A stretch of 64,000 nt of DNA, taken from contig NC_088301.1 in NCBI RefSeq assembly GCF_032854445.1, positions 31,401,830-31,465,829 of the forward strand. Reading direction: 5' to 3'. The notes under the pieces were generated by a model. That model searched no databases and was not told the DNA's origin. It saw nothing but the letters and a program-made list of their open reading frames with translations. Shown here piece by piece: positions 1-12,473 of the stretch (positions are counted from its first letter, which is position 1; every line of letters begins with the position of its first letter). A program made the position numbers and the translations under genes. Source of the DNA: Liolophura sinensis (taxonomy: Eukaryota > Mollusca > Polyplacophora > Chitonida > Chitonidae).

Positions 1-3
1 CAG

Positions 4-204
4 CTATCCTCGAGAACCAAAACGATTCCTAGTTGTCTGAATGCAAACGACATGTTTAAACTCGCCTTGAATGAAACCGCCTAAGGATGCCTGCATAGCT
101 ATGCCAGAGGAACAAACGAACAAAGAAGCTGTGTTGAACATCCCAAGGGGTAGCCCCACTTGACCTCTAACTAACATATTGCCTTTGATGGTAAAAGAAA
201 ACAT
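4..204 (-). CDS. Unrecognised short ORF at the left edge
   Basis: A true ATG at 204 opens 66 codons and ends at a TAG at 4-6. The peptide is mixed in composition, with a mildly hydrophobic stretch around residues 10-45, and I recognise no family. No convincing splice donor lies before the stop. It could be a chance ORF or an exon whose splice sites I cannot place. Confidence 0.15.
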   Translation of the reverse strand: MFSFTIKGNMLVRGQVGLPLGMFNTASLFVCSSGIAMQASLGGFIQGEFKHVVCIQTTRNRFGSRG

Positions 205-555
205 GGCATGAGGGAGTTCCGCGGCTGGCAGCCACCTTTCCTTTCAATCATATTGAATCTTGTCAAAGATCGCTTGCCAACGGCGTTCTTTCTTTCCTCC
301 GTAATACATAACAGTTTTCATTCTTCACAGACACATCTCTTTGGGCGATAGCCCCCTCTGTGAAAACACACTGATACACTCATTTCCACACACTAGTTCT
401 TTACTCTGAAATAAAGTCTATCGGTACTAAGAGGAAATAACAGTATTACCAGGGCAGACAAAATATGCCAATGGACTTGTAAGGAGGATATTTGACACGT
501 TTCTTGTCACCGGGGCTAGAAAAGTGAGAGTTTTTGTAAAACGAGGTCAAACGAC
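205..555. other. No gene seen
   Basis: Unique AT-rich sequence. I find no repeat, RNA gene or exon signal. Confidence 0.5.
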
Positions 556-1185
556 ACCGGTATATTCTAAATCAGTAAGATCAAATAAATTGCAATTAAA
601 ATTACTGCCATTTTTATTTATTTCTGCTTTAGCGTGTGTGCTAGGGAGGGTGCTTTGTTTTAATCTCTGTATTGTAGTCTTTAATATTATATTCCTGTAT
701 AAAAGATTCTTCAGGTGGGCTAAACATATCCAAAGCATGGTCATTTTAATTAGCTTTATGTGTTTGTTTATTAAACGTGATGACAGCACATCGTTCTGAG
801 TGATTATAGGCGACTGAATAAAGCGTAATTAACATCGCTGTATTGTTTTTACCTTTTTCAGCTTACGTCGTGGTGCGATAGTGAGCATATAAGTAGCTAT
901 TTTAGAATTTACATGAACAGTTGGAATAAACCCTTAACAGGTGTAAACTAAACTAAGATGCCGTATTTCAACATATTTGCCAGTTATTACTCCATCGTCT
1001 CTGTATGGACCTAATCTCTGTGCTGTTGTCTTTTATATTGTGTTCTCGCATACAACCAGGATTCCACTGGTGACCAAGCTTCCTGGTTGGTGTGCGCTGG
1101 GTTCATGTGATTGTGAAGACTTCTAATAGATAGCGACGAACATCACTGTATTTTCTGTTTACATAATTCTGCTTAAAAGAAAATT
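556..1185 (-). repeat. Cluster of broken family B interspersed repeats
   Basis: Three partial minus-strand pieces match the family B copies at 30.9 and 33.2 kb. They lie at about 560-730, 817-1080 (the longest) and 1115-1180. The shared landmarks, read on the plus strand, are a GTAATTAACATCGCTG-like block, a TTACATGAACAGTT block and a CCATATTTCACA-like block. A flanking segment starting TAATCTCTGT is also duplicated at about 662 and 1011. Family B has no coding capacity that I can see, and its class is unknown. Confidence 0.6.
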
Positions 1186-1673
1186 CAAGAAATAATATAT
1201 AGGAAGACGGGTAAAAGAGGGATGGAAAGAGATCTAACGGCCACAGACATTTTTTTCTGACCTGCTTGGTAATTCTATAAATCAACTATTAATCATGAAT
1301 TAGAGTCCATAGGATGCGCCATGTTAAGACAACCGGAAACATGGTGTCCCATCACTCCTTGCACACATCGTCAAAAGGCAAAACGGGTTTTGATGACCTA
1401 AGTGGAAACAGCTGCCTCTTCTAGCTGTATAAATAACTGACGCTTGATTGGTTAAATCTGATAACATGGCGGGCCTTTCGATTATCTTGATGTGATAATA
1501 TTATATTATCTTTTATCATCCTTTTAATGCTGTCTGGGAAACAGTTAAAGAACTGGGTGGGGAGAGCATTACTAACGTCATATATTTTAATTTGAGGTGA
1601 TCCTTCAATAAAATAAGAAAGGTTACAATCAAGCAAGAGGTCCCTGCAGGGTTGGTCTTAGATATAGTGTGAT
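1186..1673. other. No gene seen
   Basis: Unique AT-rich DNA leading into the 53-bp array. The short open frames here have no recognisable content. Confidence 0.45.
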
Positions 1674-2560
1674 TGATGTCTAGAACTGCTCTCGCCCCTT
1701 GTCGCAACATGTGTCATCATAGCTATCTTCTTGGGGCTTGCTCACGCCGCATGTCTAGGGTTGGTGTCAGCATATCTATCTTTATGGGTCCTACTCTCGC
1801 CGCATGTCTAGGATTGGTGTCAGCGTATCTATCTTTATGGGTCTTGCTCTCGCCACATTTCTAGGACTGGTGTCACTATGTGGTTCTTTTTTGGGGTCTG
1901 CTGTCGAGATAAGTCTAGGATAGGAGTTACTACATTTTGGGGTCTGCTGTTGCCACATGTCTAGGATATATTTTACTATAATTATCATTTTGGTGTTTGC
2001 TGTAGCCACGTGTCTTGGATAGGTGTTACTATATTTATCATGTTGGGGTCTGCTGTATCCACTTGTCTTGGCTATGCCTGGCCATATTTATCATTTTGGT
2101 GTCTGCTGTAGCCACGTGTCTTGGCTATGCCTTGCCATATTTATCATTTTGGTGTCTGCTGTAGCCACGTGTCTTGGATAGGTGTTACTATATTTATCAT
2201 GTTGGGGTCTGCTGTAGCCACGTGTCTAGGGGCGGTGTCACCATGTGTATCTTTTTGGGATCTGCGGTCATACCTAGACGTGTGGGTATGTTGTCGCCAC
2301 ATGTCTATGATTGGTGTCACCATATTTATCACTTCTGGGACTGTTGTCGCCACTTGTCTTGGATAGGTGTTGCCATATTCATAATTTTGAGGTCTGCTGT
2401 CGCCACATGTCTGCAGTCGGTGTGACCACCTGTTTCGTGGCTGGGTCTGCTGTGTCATGTCTAGGATGGATGTCACCATGTGTGTCAATTTTTGTTGTTA
2501 CCTATCTTGGATTAGTGTCAGAATATGTTTCTAATCCACGTATCTTGTCGCCACTTTTTG
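1674..2560. repeat. 53-bp minisatellite
   Basis: About 17 diverged units. The GTCTGCTGT landmark recurs at 2048, 2101, 2154 and 2207, exactly 53 bp apart. Each unit has the form GTCTGCTGT-GCCACRTGTCT-GGTGTYACCATATTTATC. The central units are the most alike, and both ends are degenerate. The overlapping open frames on both strands follow from the repetition and are not genes. Confidence 0.9.
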
Positions 2561-3017
2561 TTAGCCCCATGCCAAATGCATATATTTCCTGAGATACACA
2601 TTTGTGAAAATTCCCAACTATCCTCCGCTACCACCAAATTCTCATCACGCGTCATAGGCTACTAGGTAAAGTTCGAATACCTCAGGCTATTTAAGCATCA
2701 CTTGGCGAGTTAATGCTGATGGGACTTACTAACTGCTGTGTATCTGTCGTTTAAAGTTTATAGGCTCACCATACGTGTTATTGGGGAGCTGTGAAAAGCT
2801 ATTAACGTAGTATAAAAGATCACAAGTTTAGATACCGCGAGCGAATGCCAACCGTAAATATTCTTTTGCTAAAGTTAATCTCCAGTTGGAATTATTCATC
2901 GTTTGCCCCTATGCCCGGCTGAAGGTCGGTGACCTTGTACTCGGGCCATTGACGGGGTATCGAGCAGACTGATTTCTTCTTGTATATCCTCATGCCCGCA
3001 ACAGCGCAGGGGCTTTA
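2561..3017. other. No gene seen
   Basis: Unique sequence. Base composition becomes more balanced after 2900, toward the minus-strand ORF that follows. Confidence 0.4.
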
Positions 3018-3200
3018 TCACCAAAACATCGACTCACAGAATTCGCACAATGGACCATTTTCAATCAAACTGAAGCCTTTTGTCTTCACGCAGTCCAAGA
3101 AGCCTTTAGCACCAAGCGACCACTGGGTTACCGGGGAGAAATAGGCCCGCGTTGGTATCGGCTTGATGTGTGTGAACATATTGGCAGTATCCAGATAGCC
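3018..3200 (-). CDS. Possible terminal exon, unrecognised 53-60 aa peptide
   Basis: On the minus strand an ATG at 3179 opens 53 codons to a TGA at 3020-3018. The peptide begins MFTHIKPIPTRAYFSPV, has Cys at 30, 45 and 48, and ends in ESMFW. Codons are balanced and GC is above the surroundings. The frame stays open back to an in-frame TAG at 3203-3201, preceded by the pyrimidine-rich CATCATCTC. That TAG could be the AG of a splice acceptor, giving an exon starting Gly-Tyr-Leu-Asp at 3200. The same frame is open again upstream of the TAG (about 3201-3275), so a pseudogene broken by one stop is the alternative. I do not recognise the family. Confidence 0.35.
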   Translation of the reverse strand, partial: GYLDTANMFTHIKPIPTRAYFSPVTQWSLGAKGFLDCVKTKGFSLIENGPLCEFCESMFW

Positions 3201-3275
3201 CTAGAGATGATGGATCTCCACAGCCGTGGCATTGCTGTACCGCCGCTTCGTGAAGATTACAATGAAAAGGAGCAT

Positions 3276-5080
3276 CACTTCACATTAAGTAAATGCCACC
3301 TCGGCTACATCAGCCCTCCGTGCAATTTAAAACTACTTTGTTAGGACCGCTGAAGGAACCTGATCCAGTGGGGCAGGGTTTTCTTGCTCTGGTGGGGATT
3401 ACAAAAGAGCCACCGGCACGCTTTGCTTAAGAATATCTGACCTGGCACCCATGAGCAGAATAACGTAGACATGAGCGATTGTTTTAGAAAGTCCACAACT
3501 TTAACTGCGACAGAGATATAGCTATGCTGGTATATATGTATATCCTGACATCAGCTGGCATACTGAACTACACCTAACATCAATGGCTCCAACGTGCAAG
3601 AAAAAAATCTATAGTAAATCACGTTTAACTCTGAGTAAATTTCAGTCTGCTTGGAGAGTACAATAGTAGTTATCTACAGATGATTGGTTTCATTCGGCGT
3701 TTTGCCAGTTTGTATATTTGGACTTTGCATGTGAAGGACTTCTGCCGAGATACTTCCTCTCTAATATGGAGTTTGGCCACTTATCTCTTCACAGAGAGAT
3801 CTGACGCGGTCGTCTGGCACGGCATGCTTTATACACGACATATGAGTGGTTGACATCCACTGATCTTCCCCAAGAGTGTGTATAATCAGTGCAAACCACA
3901 ACTAACAGTATCTCCTGCTACAACAACGGGTGAAAGACGTTGGAGTAGTCACGGTGCAACGGGAAAAAGACGGGATTATCTAAACCAGTCCAGATAGCTC
4001 TATAACGTGCTTAGATAATCAGTCATGATGGATTACCGGTGTCTTTGTAAATAGAAGGACCGCAATAGTATTTTTACTATGATTATGGTTTAGCAATAAT
4101 GAATTATGTACTATCCAAATAAAGGAAGAAAAAAAATAAAGTGAAATAAATCCATTTGATTTATGAGAGTCATAAAATAGTTTACTGTACTAGACGTCCG
4201 CATTACTATATATATACGCGCAAAATAAAACACAGATACCAGATAGTATGAGTCCGTAAATTTAGCAGTACGCAGGTTGAACACATCTCTAATGTTTGAT
4301 TTCAAAGTTCGCTTCTTTCCGAACATAAAATGAAGAGTTATTATAAAACAACTGCAGACGTAAGATGATGTTGGCTTCTGAGCATATATTCCTAATTCCG
4401 ACATTAAAACCTAACTGTGTAGATGACCCCAACCTCTTCTCGTCATTGCGAGACTACACGAAAAAATAGATTCTCCTGCGTGAAGCTGCGTGACGGAAAT
4501 CCCAAAATGCTCCTTTTAAAGATTCAGTGTAGTTATAAAAAAAAAACGCAAAAAAAAATCGCAATACAGCTTGTATATTATAAAACTATGCATTTTGATG
4601 TCTTCCAAAACATTGAAATGTTAGGGATTTGTGACTAAGTCTACGTAAAAGATTTGTAAAATAGTGTAATAGCCAATTTAAAAAAGCCATACATCGTTGT
4701 TAAAATTAGGTCACACTTCGCTGTTAAGTACACGGTCATACGACCTGATATTCTAACATTTTATTTCGTATGGGATCTAATGTCATCAAACTGGGTAATT
4801 CTATACCGTGTTTCATGCTGTGGAGAACGCGGCATCCTGTGCTGAGACGCCCTGTTGTTTCTGTATTGCTGCCATTGCCTTATGGGTAAACCTATACGGG
4901 GAATGTGCAACTCTGTTAGATAAAGAACAACACAGCTCTCGGCTTGAGAACGATTTGTCAAGGCGGGAAAAACTTCCCCATTAGCAACTTTTGAGTCACA
5001 CAACTTGCTCATTATGTTTTTATTTAATTGGGATTATTTCGTTGTCCGTGGATAAACTATACCGATGTCGTGGAAGTCAG
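3276..5080. other. No gene supported
   Basis: Unique sequence. The open frame at 4111-4404 (minus) is AT-rich with no recognisable domain. I see no arrays or SINEs. Confidence 0.4.
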
Positions 5081-5084
5081 TTTT

Positions 5085-5121
5085 CCCCGAGTACGGCGTA
5101 AAACCCCTATGAAATAAAGAG
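5085..5121 (+). repeat. V-SINE-like 3' tail fragment
   Basis: The string GAGTACGGCGTAAAACCCC followed by an ATGAAATAAA end matches the tail of the full SINEs at 56.6 and 59.4 kb. The head and body are absent. Confidence 0.6.
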
Positions 5122-6525
5122 ATAGAAACTCAATCGGTTGATTAAATACAGTTTTGTTCAATCCAAAGTGCAGGGGATCTTCACGCGCACTGTACACCTC
5201 ACAATGCGTGTTAACGGTTTACCACCAAATTCTACCAATCAACAGCAAGCTAATATAACTCTATTCGTTAGCCACGAGGTTGATTCAGTTGAAACACAAG
5301 CTGCAGCAGGGTAACAGTGCTGAAGTAGTTTGACAGTAGCGCTCTTTGAGTTTTTAAGATGTGGCGAATTTACTGTACAAGGCTGATTTAATCCAACTGT
5401 TCACTTATGTTATTCTGATGTTTTGTGGTCACCAAGCATTGATTGTTTTGTTTTAACATTAAAATGTTCAAAAACAGGCCCCAACCGATAATGTACACAC
5501 ATTACTTCATGTAGAACGTATGCACATGTCTGTCCTGTCACTTACCTAATATAGATGCCTTGCCATCAGAAATCGCAGTGTAGTGACGGAATTCCCTAAC
5601 ACCCCATTGGTTATTGAGGAAGAAGGCTATGTTTTGTCTCGAGTTACATCTTAAGTCATCCTACACTAATATTAGGCCGCACTGGTCTTCATAATAAATT
5701 ATACTCTGGGCATTCATTTCGTATAGGAGCAGTCGCTTCGGCTACACAATCAGGTATACAGGGCCATCAGGTAAAGAAGCTGGGTCGCTGGTTATCGCAT
5801 AGCTATGCGAGAAAAGATGTTCAGTGCACAAAGCAAGCCTTTCTTCAGTTAGCATCTTCAATGGTACCTGCTTTTGTAAAATTTTGAATAGAACGTTAAC
5901 AGTTTGTTACTGTAGATAATGTGAATAACAATACTCGATACAAGGAATCATTGAGATACAGCATAACTATGTACTCAATGTCGTCTTGCTATATTTACAA
6001 ACTTTCTTTGTGTAACAGTTTACGCAACAACGTTTAAGTTACTTCCGACCATCAACATATTGTGTCATTAAAATGTTGTATTATGCTACGTTCTTTTAAA
6101 CTTAACTGTTTAACCAACAAATGTGTCAATGTATTCCCGATAAACGACATATTGTGTCCTTAATATGTTGCAACATGTTACTTTACGAAACTTTTTAGCT
6201 CTACACTGTATAACAACACAATGTTTCTCATGAATATTGTTAAACACGGTCAGTAGGTCATATATTCTTAGAACCAGTCGTGTACTGTTTGACAATGTTA
6301 TAGACATTCCATAAATATACAGATCCAGTGGTCAGTGTAATTGCCTTCATTATTTTCACTCTGGGGTCTTCACTGTTTCACAGTTTCTCTTGGACATTAA
6401 GTGTATTTAATATCCAACTTCTATTTATTTAATTATTCTATTTGTGAAAATAAAGCCATATTAATCTATCATATTAAATCTTAGTATATACATTTAGGCC
6501 TCTTGTTTGTCAGTTTGTCTGCTAC
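5122..6525. other. No gene seen; weak local repetition
   Basis: Unique AT-rich DNA. An ACATATTGTGTC...TAA-ATGTTG motif occurs at about 6056 and 6148, suggesting an old local duplication of roughly 90-100 bp. No exon signal. Confidence 0.4.
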
Positions 6526-6529
6526 ACCG

Positions 6530-6706
6530 TGAGCTCGCTTTGTCTGCTCCATCTGAGAGCCCCGTGTTTCCTAGGAACATCTTTAGGCCCTATGTCAGCT
6601 CTATCAGAGCCCCGTGTTCTTCGGAACACTTTGTGTCAGCTCTATCAGAGCCCCGTGTTCTTTGGAACACTTTGTGTCAGCTCAGCAGAGCCCCGTGCTC
6701 CACCAG
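6530..6706. repeat. 41-bp tandem repeat, about 4 copies
   Basis: GTCAGCT starts at 6594, 6635 and 6676, spaced 41 bp. Each unit contains AGAGCCCCGTGTTC and GGAACACTTTGTGT. The first and last units are diverged. The array explains the repetitive open frames here. Confidence 0.9.
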
Positions 6707-7470
6707 AGCACTTGCCTGTCCAGTAACGTACGTGAGACGGTGTTACAACCATATAGCACCATGCTGTACATGTAGTTGCTGCACATGTACTCCAGCTATA
6801 AACCATTAGTGTAACACCCTATATGCCAAATTAATCGTTAAAAATTTTTTCCTACTGATTGTTGTCTTTGGAATGGATAAATAAATAATTTAGGAATTGA
6901 GAGGGAGAAGAAACTCCTTTCGTAAATTCCAGGCGCATTAATGCTTACACAAGTGTATGTGGAAGAAGACAGTTTATGATGTTTAAACTGGCGTGGTAGT
7001 GCGATACAGACTTCTATGTGTATGTTCATCCCCCCAAATATTTCATTATATTTACCCCTACAAAACGTCTTCAAACAGAATCATCCAAATGCAGGTACAG
7101 TTTTCAAAGCATCAAAGGCTGTAAGGGAAGACTCAATCCACTGGTTTCCGTCTAACATTTCAACGAATTGTCCATAACCACGCAGCAGGTAAAGGTTTTC
7201 ACTTCCGGCACCATTAGAAACAATGTTCTGTTCTAATGTAAAGGCGATAACACGTATTAAGAAACGACATCAGGAAATTTACACCGGGCATTCCTGCTGC
7301 CTCTATATCATTTTCACTCCAGTTCGATGACTTAGACTAAAGAGTGAAGAGAACCTAAGATACATTGACTGGGTTTGTTTTTATACTCTCATTGCCGTTC
7401 ACAGCCTGAGTGCTCGTGTGCTGAAGGCATGGACGAGAGGAACATGGAGTATTTGCTCTGACATTACGTA
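6707..7470. other. No gene seen
   Basis: Unique sequence. The minus-strand frame at 6838-7074 has no recognisable domain. Confidence 0.4.
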
Positions 7471-8300
7471 TTGAAGCCTGGTAATGTGACCAAAATGAAC
7501 TGACTTAAATTGACCAAGCATTGACATTGTAAAGCTGTATACCTTGAAAAACTTTGGTAATGTTGCTAAAGTGAATTGGCCTATAATGTGATCATGTCGT
7601 GACATTGTGAAGCTGTATAACTTGCAAAATTATGGTAATGTGACCATGCCGTGACACTGTGAAGCTGTATAACTTGCAAAGGTGTGGTAATGTGACCATG
7701 CCATGACACTGTGAAGCTGTATAACTTGCGAAGTTGTGGTAATGTGACCATGCCGTGACACTGTGAAGCTTTATAACTTGCAAAGTTGTGATAATGTATT
7801 CATATCGTGACATTGTAAAGCTGTATAACTGGCGAAGTTGTGGTAATGTGACCATGCCGTGACACTGTTGAGCTGTATAGGTTGCGAAGTTGTGATAATG
7901 TGACCATGCAGTGATATTGTCAGGCTGTATAAATGGCGAAGTTGTGGTAATGTGACCATGCCGTGACATTGTTAAGCTGTATAACTGGCGAAGTTGTGGT
8001 AATGTAACCTTGCCCGAGCATTGTGAAGCTCTTTAACTGGCGAACTCGTGGTAATGTGACCATGCAGTGACAATGTTGAGCTGTATAGCTTGCGAAGTTG
8101 TGATAATGTGACCGTGTCGTGACACCGTCAAGCTGTATAACTTGCGAAGTTGTGGTAATGTGACCATGCCGTGACATTGTCAAGCTGTATAACTGGCGAA
8201 GTTGTGGTAATGTGACCATGCCGTGACATTGTGAAGCACTTTAACTGGCGAAGTTATGGTAATATCATCTTACTGTGACATTGTAAAGCTATGATCAAAG
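7471..8300. repeat. 52-bp minisatellite, block 1
   Basis: The unit reads GAAGCTGTATAACTTGC...GTGGTAATGTGACCATGCCGTGACATTGT. GAAGCT starts at 7661, 7713 and 7765, spaced 52 bp. About 15 units are present, with ragged degenerate edges. It is related to the next block, so both derive from one ancestral unit. Confidence 0.92.
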
Positions 8301-8329
8301 GGAATTGGCCGGATAGGACCATATCTTAA

Positions 8330-9100
8330 AAAGCCGTAAGACTTGGATTGTTTTAATAATATGACCATGCCTTGACATTGTGAGGCTGTATAACTTGTAA
8401 CGTTCTGGTATTGTGACCATGCCTTGACATTTTGAGGCTGTATAACTTGGAAATTTCTGGTAATGTGACCATGCCATGACATTGTGAGGCTGTATAACTT
8501 GGAAATTTCTCGTAATGTAACCATGCCTTGACATTGTGAGGCTGTATAACTTGGAAATTTCTGGTAAAGTGACCATGCCTTGACATTGTGAGGCTGTATA
8601 ACTTGTAACGTTCTGGTATTGTGACCATGCCTTGACATTTTGAGGCTGTATAACTTGGAAATTTCTGACAATGTGACCATACCTTGACACTGTGAGGCTG
8701 TATAACTTGTAACGTTCTGGTATTGTGACCATGCCTTGACATTGTGAGGCTGTATAACTTGGAAATTTCTGGTAATGTGACCATGCCTTGACATTGCGAG
8801 GCTGTATAACTTGGAAATTTCTGGTAATGTAACAATGCCTTGACATTGTGAGGCTGTATAACTTGGAAATTTCTGATATTGTGACCATGCCTTGACATTG
8901 TGAGGCTGTATAACTTGGAAATTTCTGAAACCATGCCTTGACATTGTGAGGCTGTATAACTTGGAAATTTCTGGTAATATAACCATGTCTTGATATTGTG
9001 AGGCTGTATAACTGGGAAATTTCTGGTAAAGTAACCATGTCTTGACATTGTGAGGCTGTATAACTGGGAAATTCCTGGTAATGTTACTAAAAGCGAACAA
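8330..9100. repeat. 52-bp minisatellite, block 2 (diverged subtype)
   Basis: Same 52-bp period (GAGGCTG at 8486 and 8538) but with GGAAATTTCTGG in place of block 1's TTGCGAAGTTGTGG. A minority unit carrying GTAACGTTCTGGTATTG appears at about 8397, 8605 and 8709, so variants are interspersed. Because 52 leaves remainder 1 on division by 3 and no minus-strand stop falls in most units, all three minus frames are open for about 750 bp, up to 304 codons. These frames are the same repeat peptide shifted, not three proteins. Confidence 0.93.
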
Positions 9101-9980
9101 ACCAAATAAGATCATGCATTTTGAAGCTGTATATGTTAAAGACATCTGGCGATGACCTATTAAGGCCAACCCGATATTTCTCATTCATTAGAACGCTGAT
9201 ATGACAAGGTGGATCAACTTCAAAACAAAACCCCCCCAAAAAAAAAAAAAAAAACGGAATGGCATGGTGGGACCGAAAAATATTACAGGGTCGGATCATT
9301 TTTTGTCTCGAAATTTCTACTTTCTTTTCTCGAAATTGCGACATCCTGTCAATGAAACACTCTGATGACACGGAGACATCGTAAGCAGTAATACGCAAGG
9401 TGTATATGCATAGTTTGCTCCTAATTGTGATACCAGCACATTAAGTCTAAATTTCCACTTTTTCTCGAAATTTCGACTTTCTGTCAAAAAATGGGCTCCC
9501 GTATGTGAAAATATTGAGGCATAATTATATTAGTTATGAAAATAGCAGGCAAAAACATAAATTTCAGACTTTGTGCTTCTTGAACATGTATATAATGAAG
9601 GACAGTTATACATGCGCATTTTGAAATAGATAATACCTCCGAGACATTATTCCATTATTTCCGGAATAATGGCTCTGGGTGTGTTAGGCTTCACTCTTGT
9701 GCAATCGTGCTTGAATTTGCATTTTGCTTCCGTTGAACAGAGATAGAGAGAAATGGAAAGACAGGGTTGTAGCCGCTAGGGTGAGATATATCTGTCTGAA
9801 TTAACATTCTATCTGGATAAACCTCGGACACAGAATTTTCGAACAGTGCAATGCACATGAGTAGGACTTAGATATGACTCTATAACACGGTATCACTTTG
9901 AGAAAAGAAAAGGTAGAAACCATTCAGTAGTAAATTACAGAGAGTGAAGGTAAGAGTCGTTTAAAGTGCATGGCTTTCAG
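9101..9980. other. Low-complexity stretch, no gene
   Basis: A poly-A run lies at 9238-9254. CTCGAAATTTC-ACTTT motifs recur at about 9307 and 9460, a degenerate local repeat. Otherwise unique. Confidence 0.5.
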
Positions 9981-11865
9981 TCTTCAGGATACACGAGGCG
10001 TAGGTTCAAACCCGACATTGGAATGGAATTTATACCTTCCTCCGCTTTTATTCTGTGTGGGATCTCGTTAACAATGAGTGGCGGAGGAGGCTTTGGGAAG
10101 TATATCGTTCGTTAGGTTGGATATCTGAAGGTCACACGTGGGAAAATTCGTAAGTAAGACGTCAAGGATCAGTGGTTTATGGTGGGCATTCGGCTTCCCA
10201 TAAATCTCATTGTCACAGCAGAGGTAAAAATTCTTGAGTATGACTTTAAACAACAATTAAAACAAATAAATAAACAATCGAACTAATACAAGGGTTACAC
10301 GTAGGTCTACTTAATAAGTCTCTTTTAAGGTATGGTGGCAAGTTATCCCGTTTGACAAGACGGCTTCAGGATGGGGTTCCATAAATAAACCAATAGGTAC
10401 CTGGTATTTGGCCTGTGATCAGATAACATTAATTTGACCAGACGTTATGTGATTAATCATGCCTATCGGAGCCGGCCTAATTTGGTTAATGGCAAGCCTG
10501 GCTAACCCCGTCTCACCTGCTCATCGCGTGCCACCTTTGTCCTCTGATCAGATTTCATAAGGCTGTCTTTCCGATACACATATCTCTTACCGAAGGCCAA
10601 TTTACTGCCACTTGTCCCTACTTTAACTCTGGTAACATTTTAATAACTTGGTTAACGGTTACCCACAAGATACCTTAGCAATTGTCACACTCATACCTTC
10701 CTATAATAAAGTCCTGTGTCCGGCAAATGAATGGCTCCACTAGGTAAGGAACATGTACAGTCATAGTGAACATGTTCACTATGGACTGACAGTTTTCTTT
10801 TTCTTCAGAACTACAGCTTCGTGTCGAGGGAATCGGGTTCAAATCCCAAGCACTGTCACACAAGAAAATTTAAATTTATATATGCGTAGGCTTTTTTCGC
10901 CTGGTGGTGATGAAATTAAGAAGTTTCCCCTAAACTGATCGCCTTGATGTCAATAAAATATAATAGTCTGGTGTTTCATGATTGAAATCTCTTGTACCAT
11001 GTAGTGATGAAGGTGACGCTACATATTTCATCTCCATGTTGTAGGAACTTCTTCAGGTTTGTAGGAATATATGGAAAGGTGTGATTATTGGAAAGCGCTT
11101 CCGGGCCCAAGCAACTGGCCAGTCAGTCGTTTACACTGTCTCACAAGTGTAACAGACTGTAAAAACATTTGAGGACGTCACATGTCACCTGGATGTCAAT
11201 AATGCCGGCAAGTGTAATGCACTGTTTGGTTCCAAGTTTGAAGAACCATTCTTGAAGAACTCAGCGTAGAGCATATATCTACAAGACAAAACTAACTGTG
11301 TAACGTTTTTTGTTCCTCTTCTTATTTTGTTTCTAAACGCAGCGGGTCATATGGAGTTTAAATCACACGCGCCAAACTGTTGATTACATCATGTTTTTGC
11401 ATTTTCTCGCCTTCATCAAAGTGTCAGCCAATTATTCTTCTAGACGTGAGAATATAATGCCACTGGCTGTAATTGTTCCGGTGAACAAGACACTCAGGTG
11501 TCGAGGACAAGGGCTAATAAGCTCGTATTAAAGCAAGCTGTGAAGCGTTAATTAAATGCAGGGTTCTGTTCTGTGTTTTCCGGCACTTCCGGTGATTATG
11601 ATGGGCGCAGGTGCTGATACTGCCGTATGAAACAGACTTTTGTGACAGATGTTCAGAACGGCGCCAACTGTGCTCAGCATCTGACCGGGTGACAATATAC
11701 ATCTGCTTAAAGAGGCTCTGGTGAATTGACATATCTCGTCTCTTCCAGAATAAATATACGATGAATTTGACATGTTTAGATACGTGTGTTTCTTTGGTAT
11801 ACACAGACTTGCATATCAGATGACTTTGGTAAAGCATCATTTAAATCCTGACTTAAACAGATCAT
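9981..11865. other. Unique DNA with two tRNA-like B-box motifs
   Basis: GGTTCAAACCC near 10002 and GGGTTCAAATCCC near 10842 fit an internal Pol III B box. No paired A box or folded tRNA is evident, so they are probably remnants of SINE heads. No protein-coding exon is recognised. Confidence 0.35.
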
Positions 11866-11867
11866 CG

Positions 11868-12375
11868 GTATGATAAATCACACGCGTAACTAACACAACA
11901 GAATATGTCGGGATGATAAATCACACACGGGTACTAGGCAGATCTTTGGTATGATAAATCACAGACGAGTAACTATGACAGCAGAACCTCTATGATAAAT
12001 CACTGACAGCAAAATCTCGGTATGATAAATTACAAGCGCAACTAAGACAACTGAATCTTGGAATAATAAGTCACACAAGCGCAACTAACACAACAGAATA
12101 TGTTGCTATTATAAATCACAGGCGGGTAACTAATCTGTCAGAACTAAAGAATAATAAATCACAGACTTAGCCAGAAATCACATTTAAAAAAGCTAATGCT
12201 TTAGAACCTTGCACAACTAAGAAGGGTATATGATAAATTACAGCAGCGAGTCTAATACAAAAGAATAACGGCATTAATCAGATAAATCGGAAGCGGCAAC
12301 TGAAGACTGCAGAACCTCGATACGAGACATCACAGACAGAAGAAATCCTAGGTATGAAAAATCACAGATGGATGA
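11868..12375. repeat. Degenerate minisatellite of about 40 bp
   Basis: GATAAATCAC-like cores recur at 11872, 11915, 11953, 11994 and 12024, then at about 12064 and 12110. Spacing varies from 30 to 46 bp. A second motif, AACTAACACAACAGAA, lies between the cores. Divergence indicates an old array. Confidence 0.7.
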
Positions 12376-12473
12376 CTAAGACAGTAAAGTGAAAAACAAA
12401 GAAAACAGAAAAACACAGACACAACAGAAAAATAAACACAGAACAATCTCTATAAAGAGATAGCGATGACAGG

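Noticed and set aside
2121-2592. Cys-rich plus-strand frames of 80-114 codons
   Set aside because: They lie wholly inside the 53-bp minisatellite.
8270-9184. Three long overlapping minus-strand frames of about 250-300 codons
   Set aside because: They are the same 52-bp repeat read in three phases. The period forces each phase to cycle through all frames, so openness carries no coding information.
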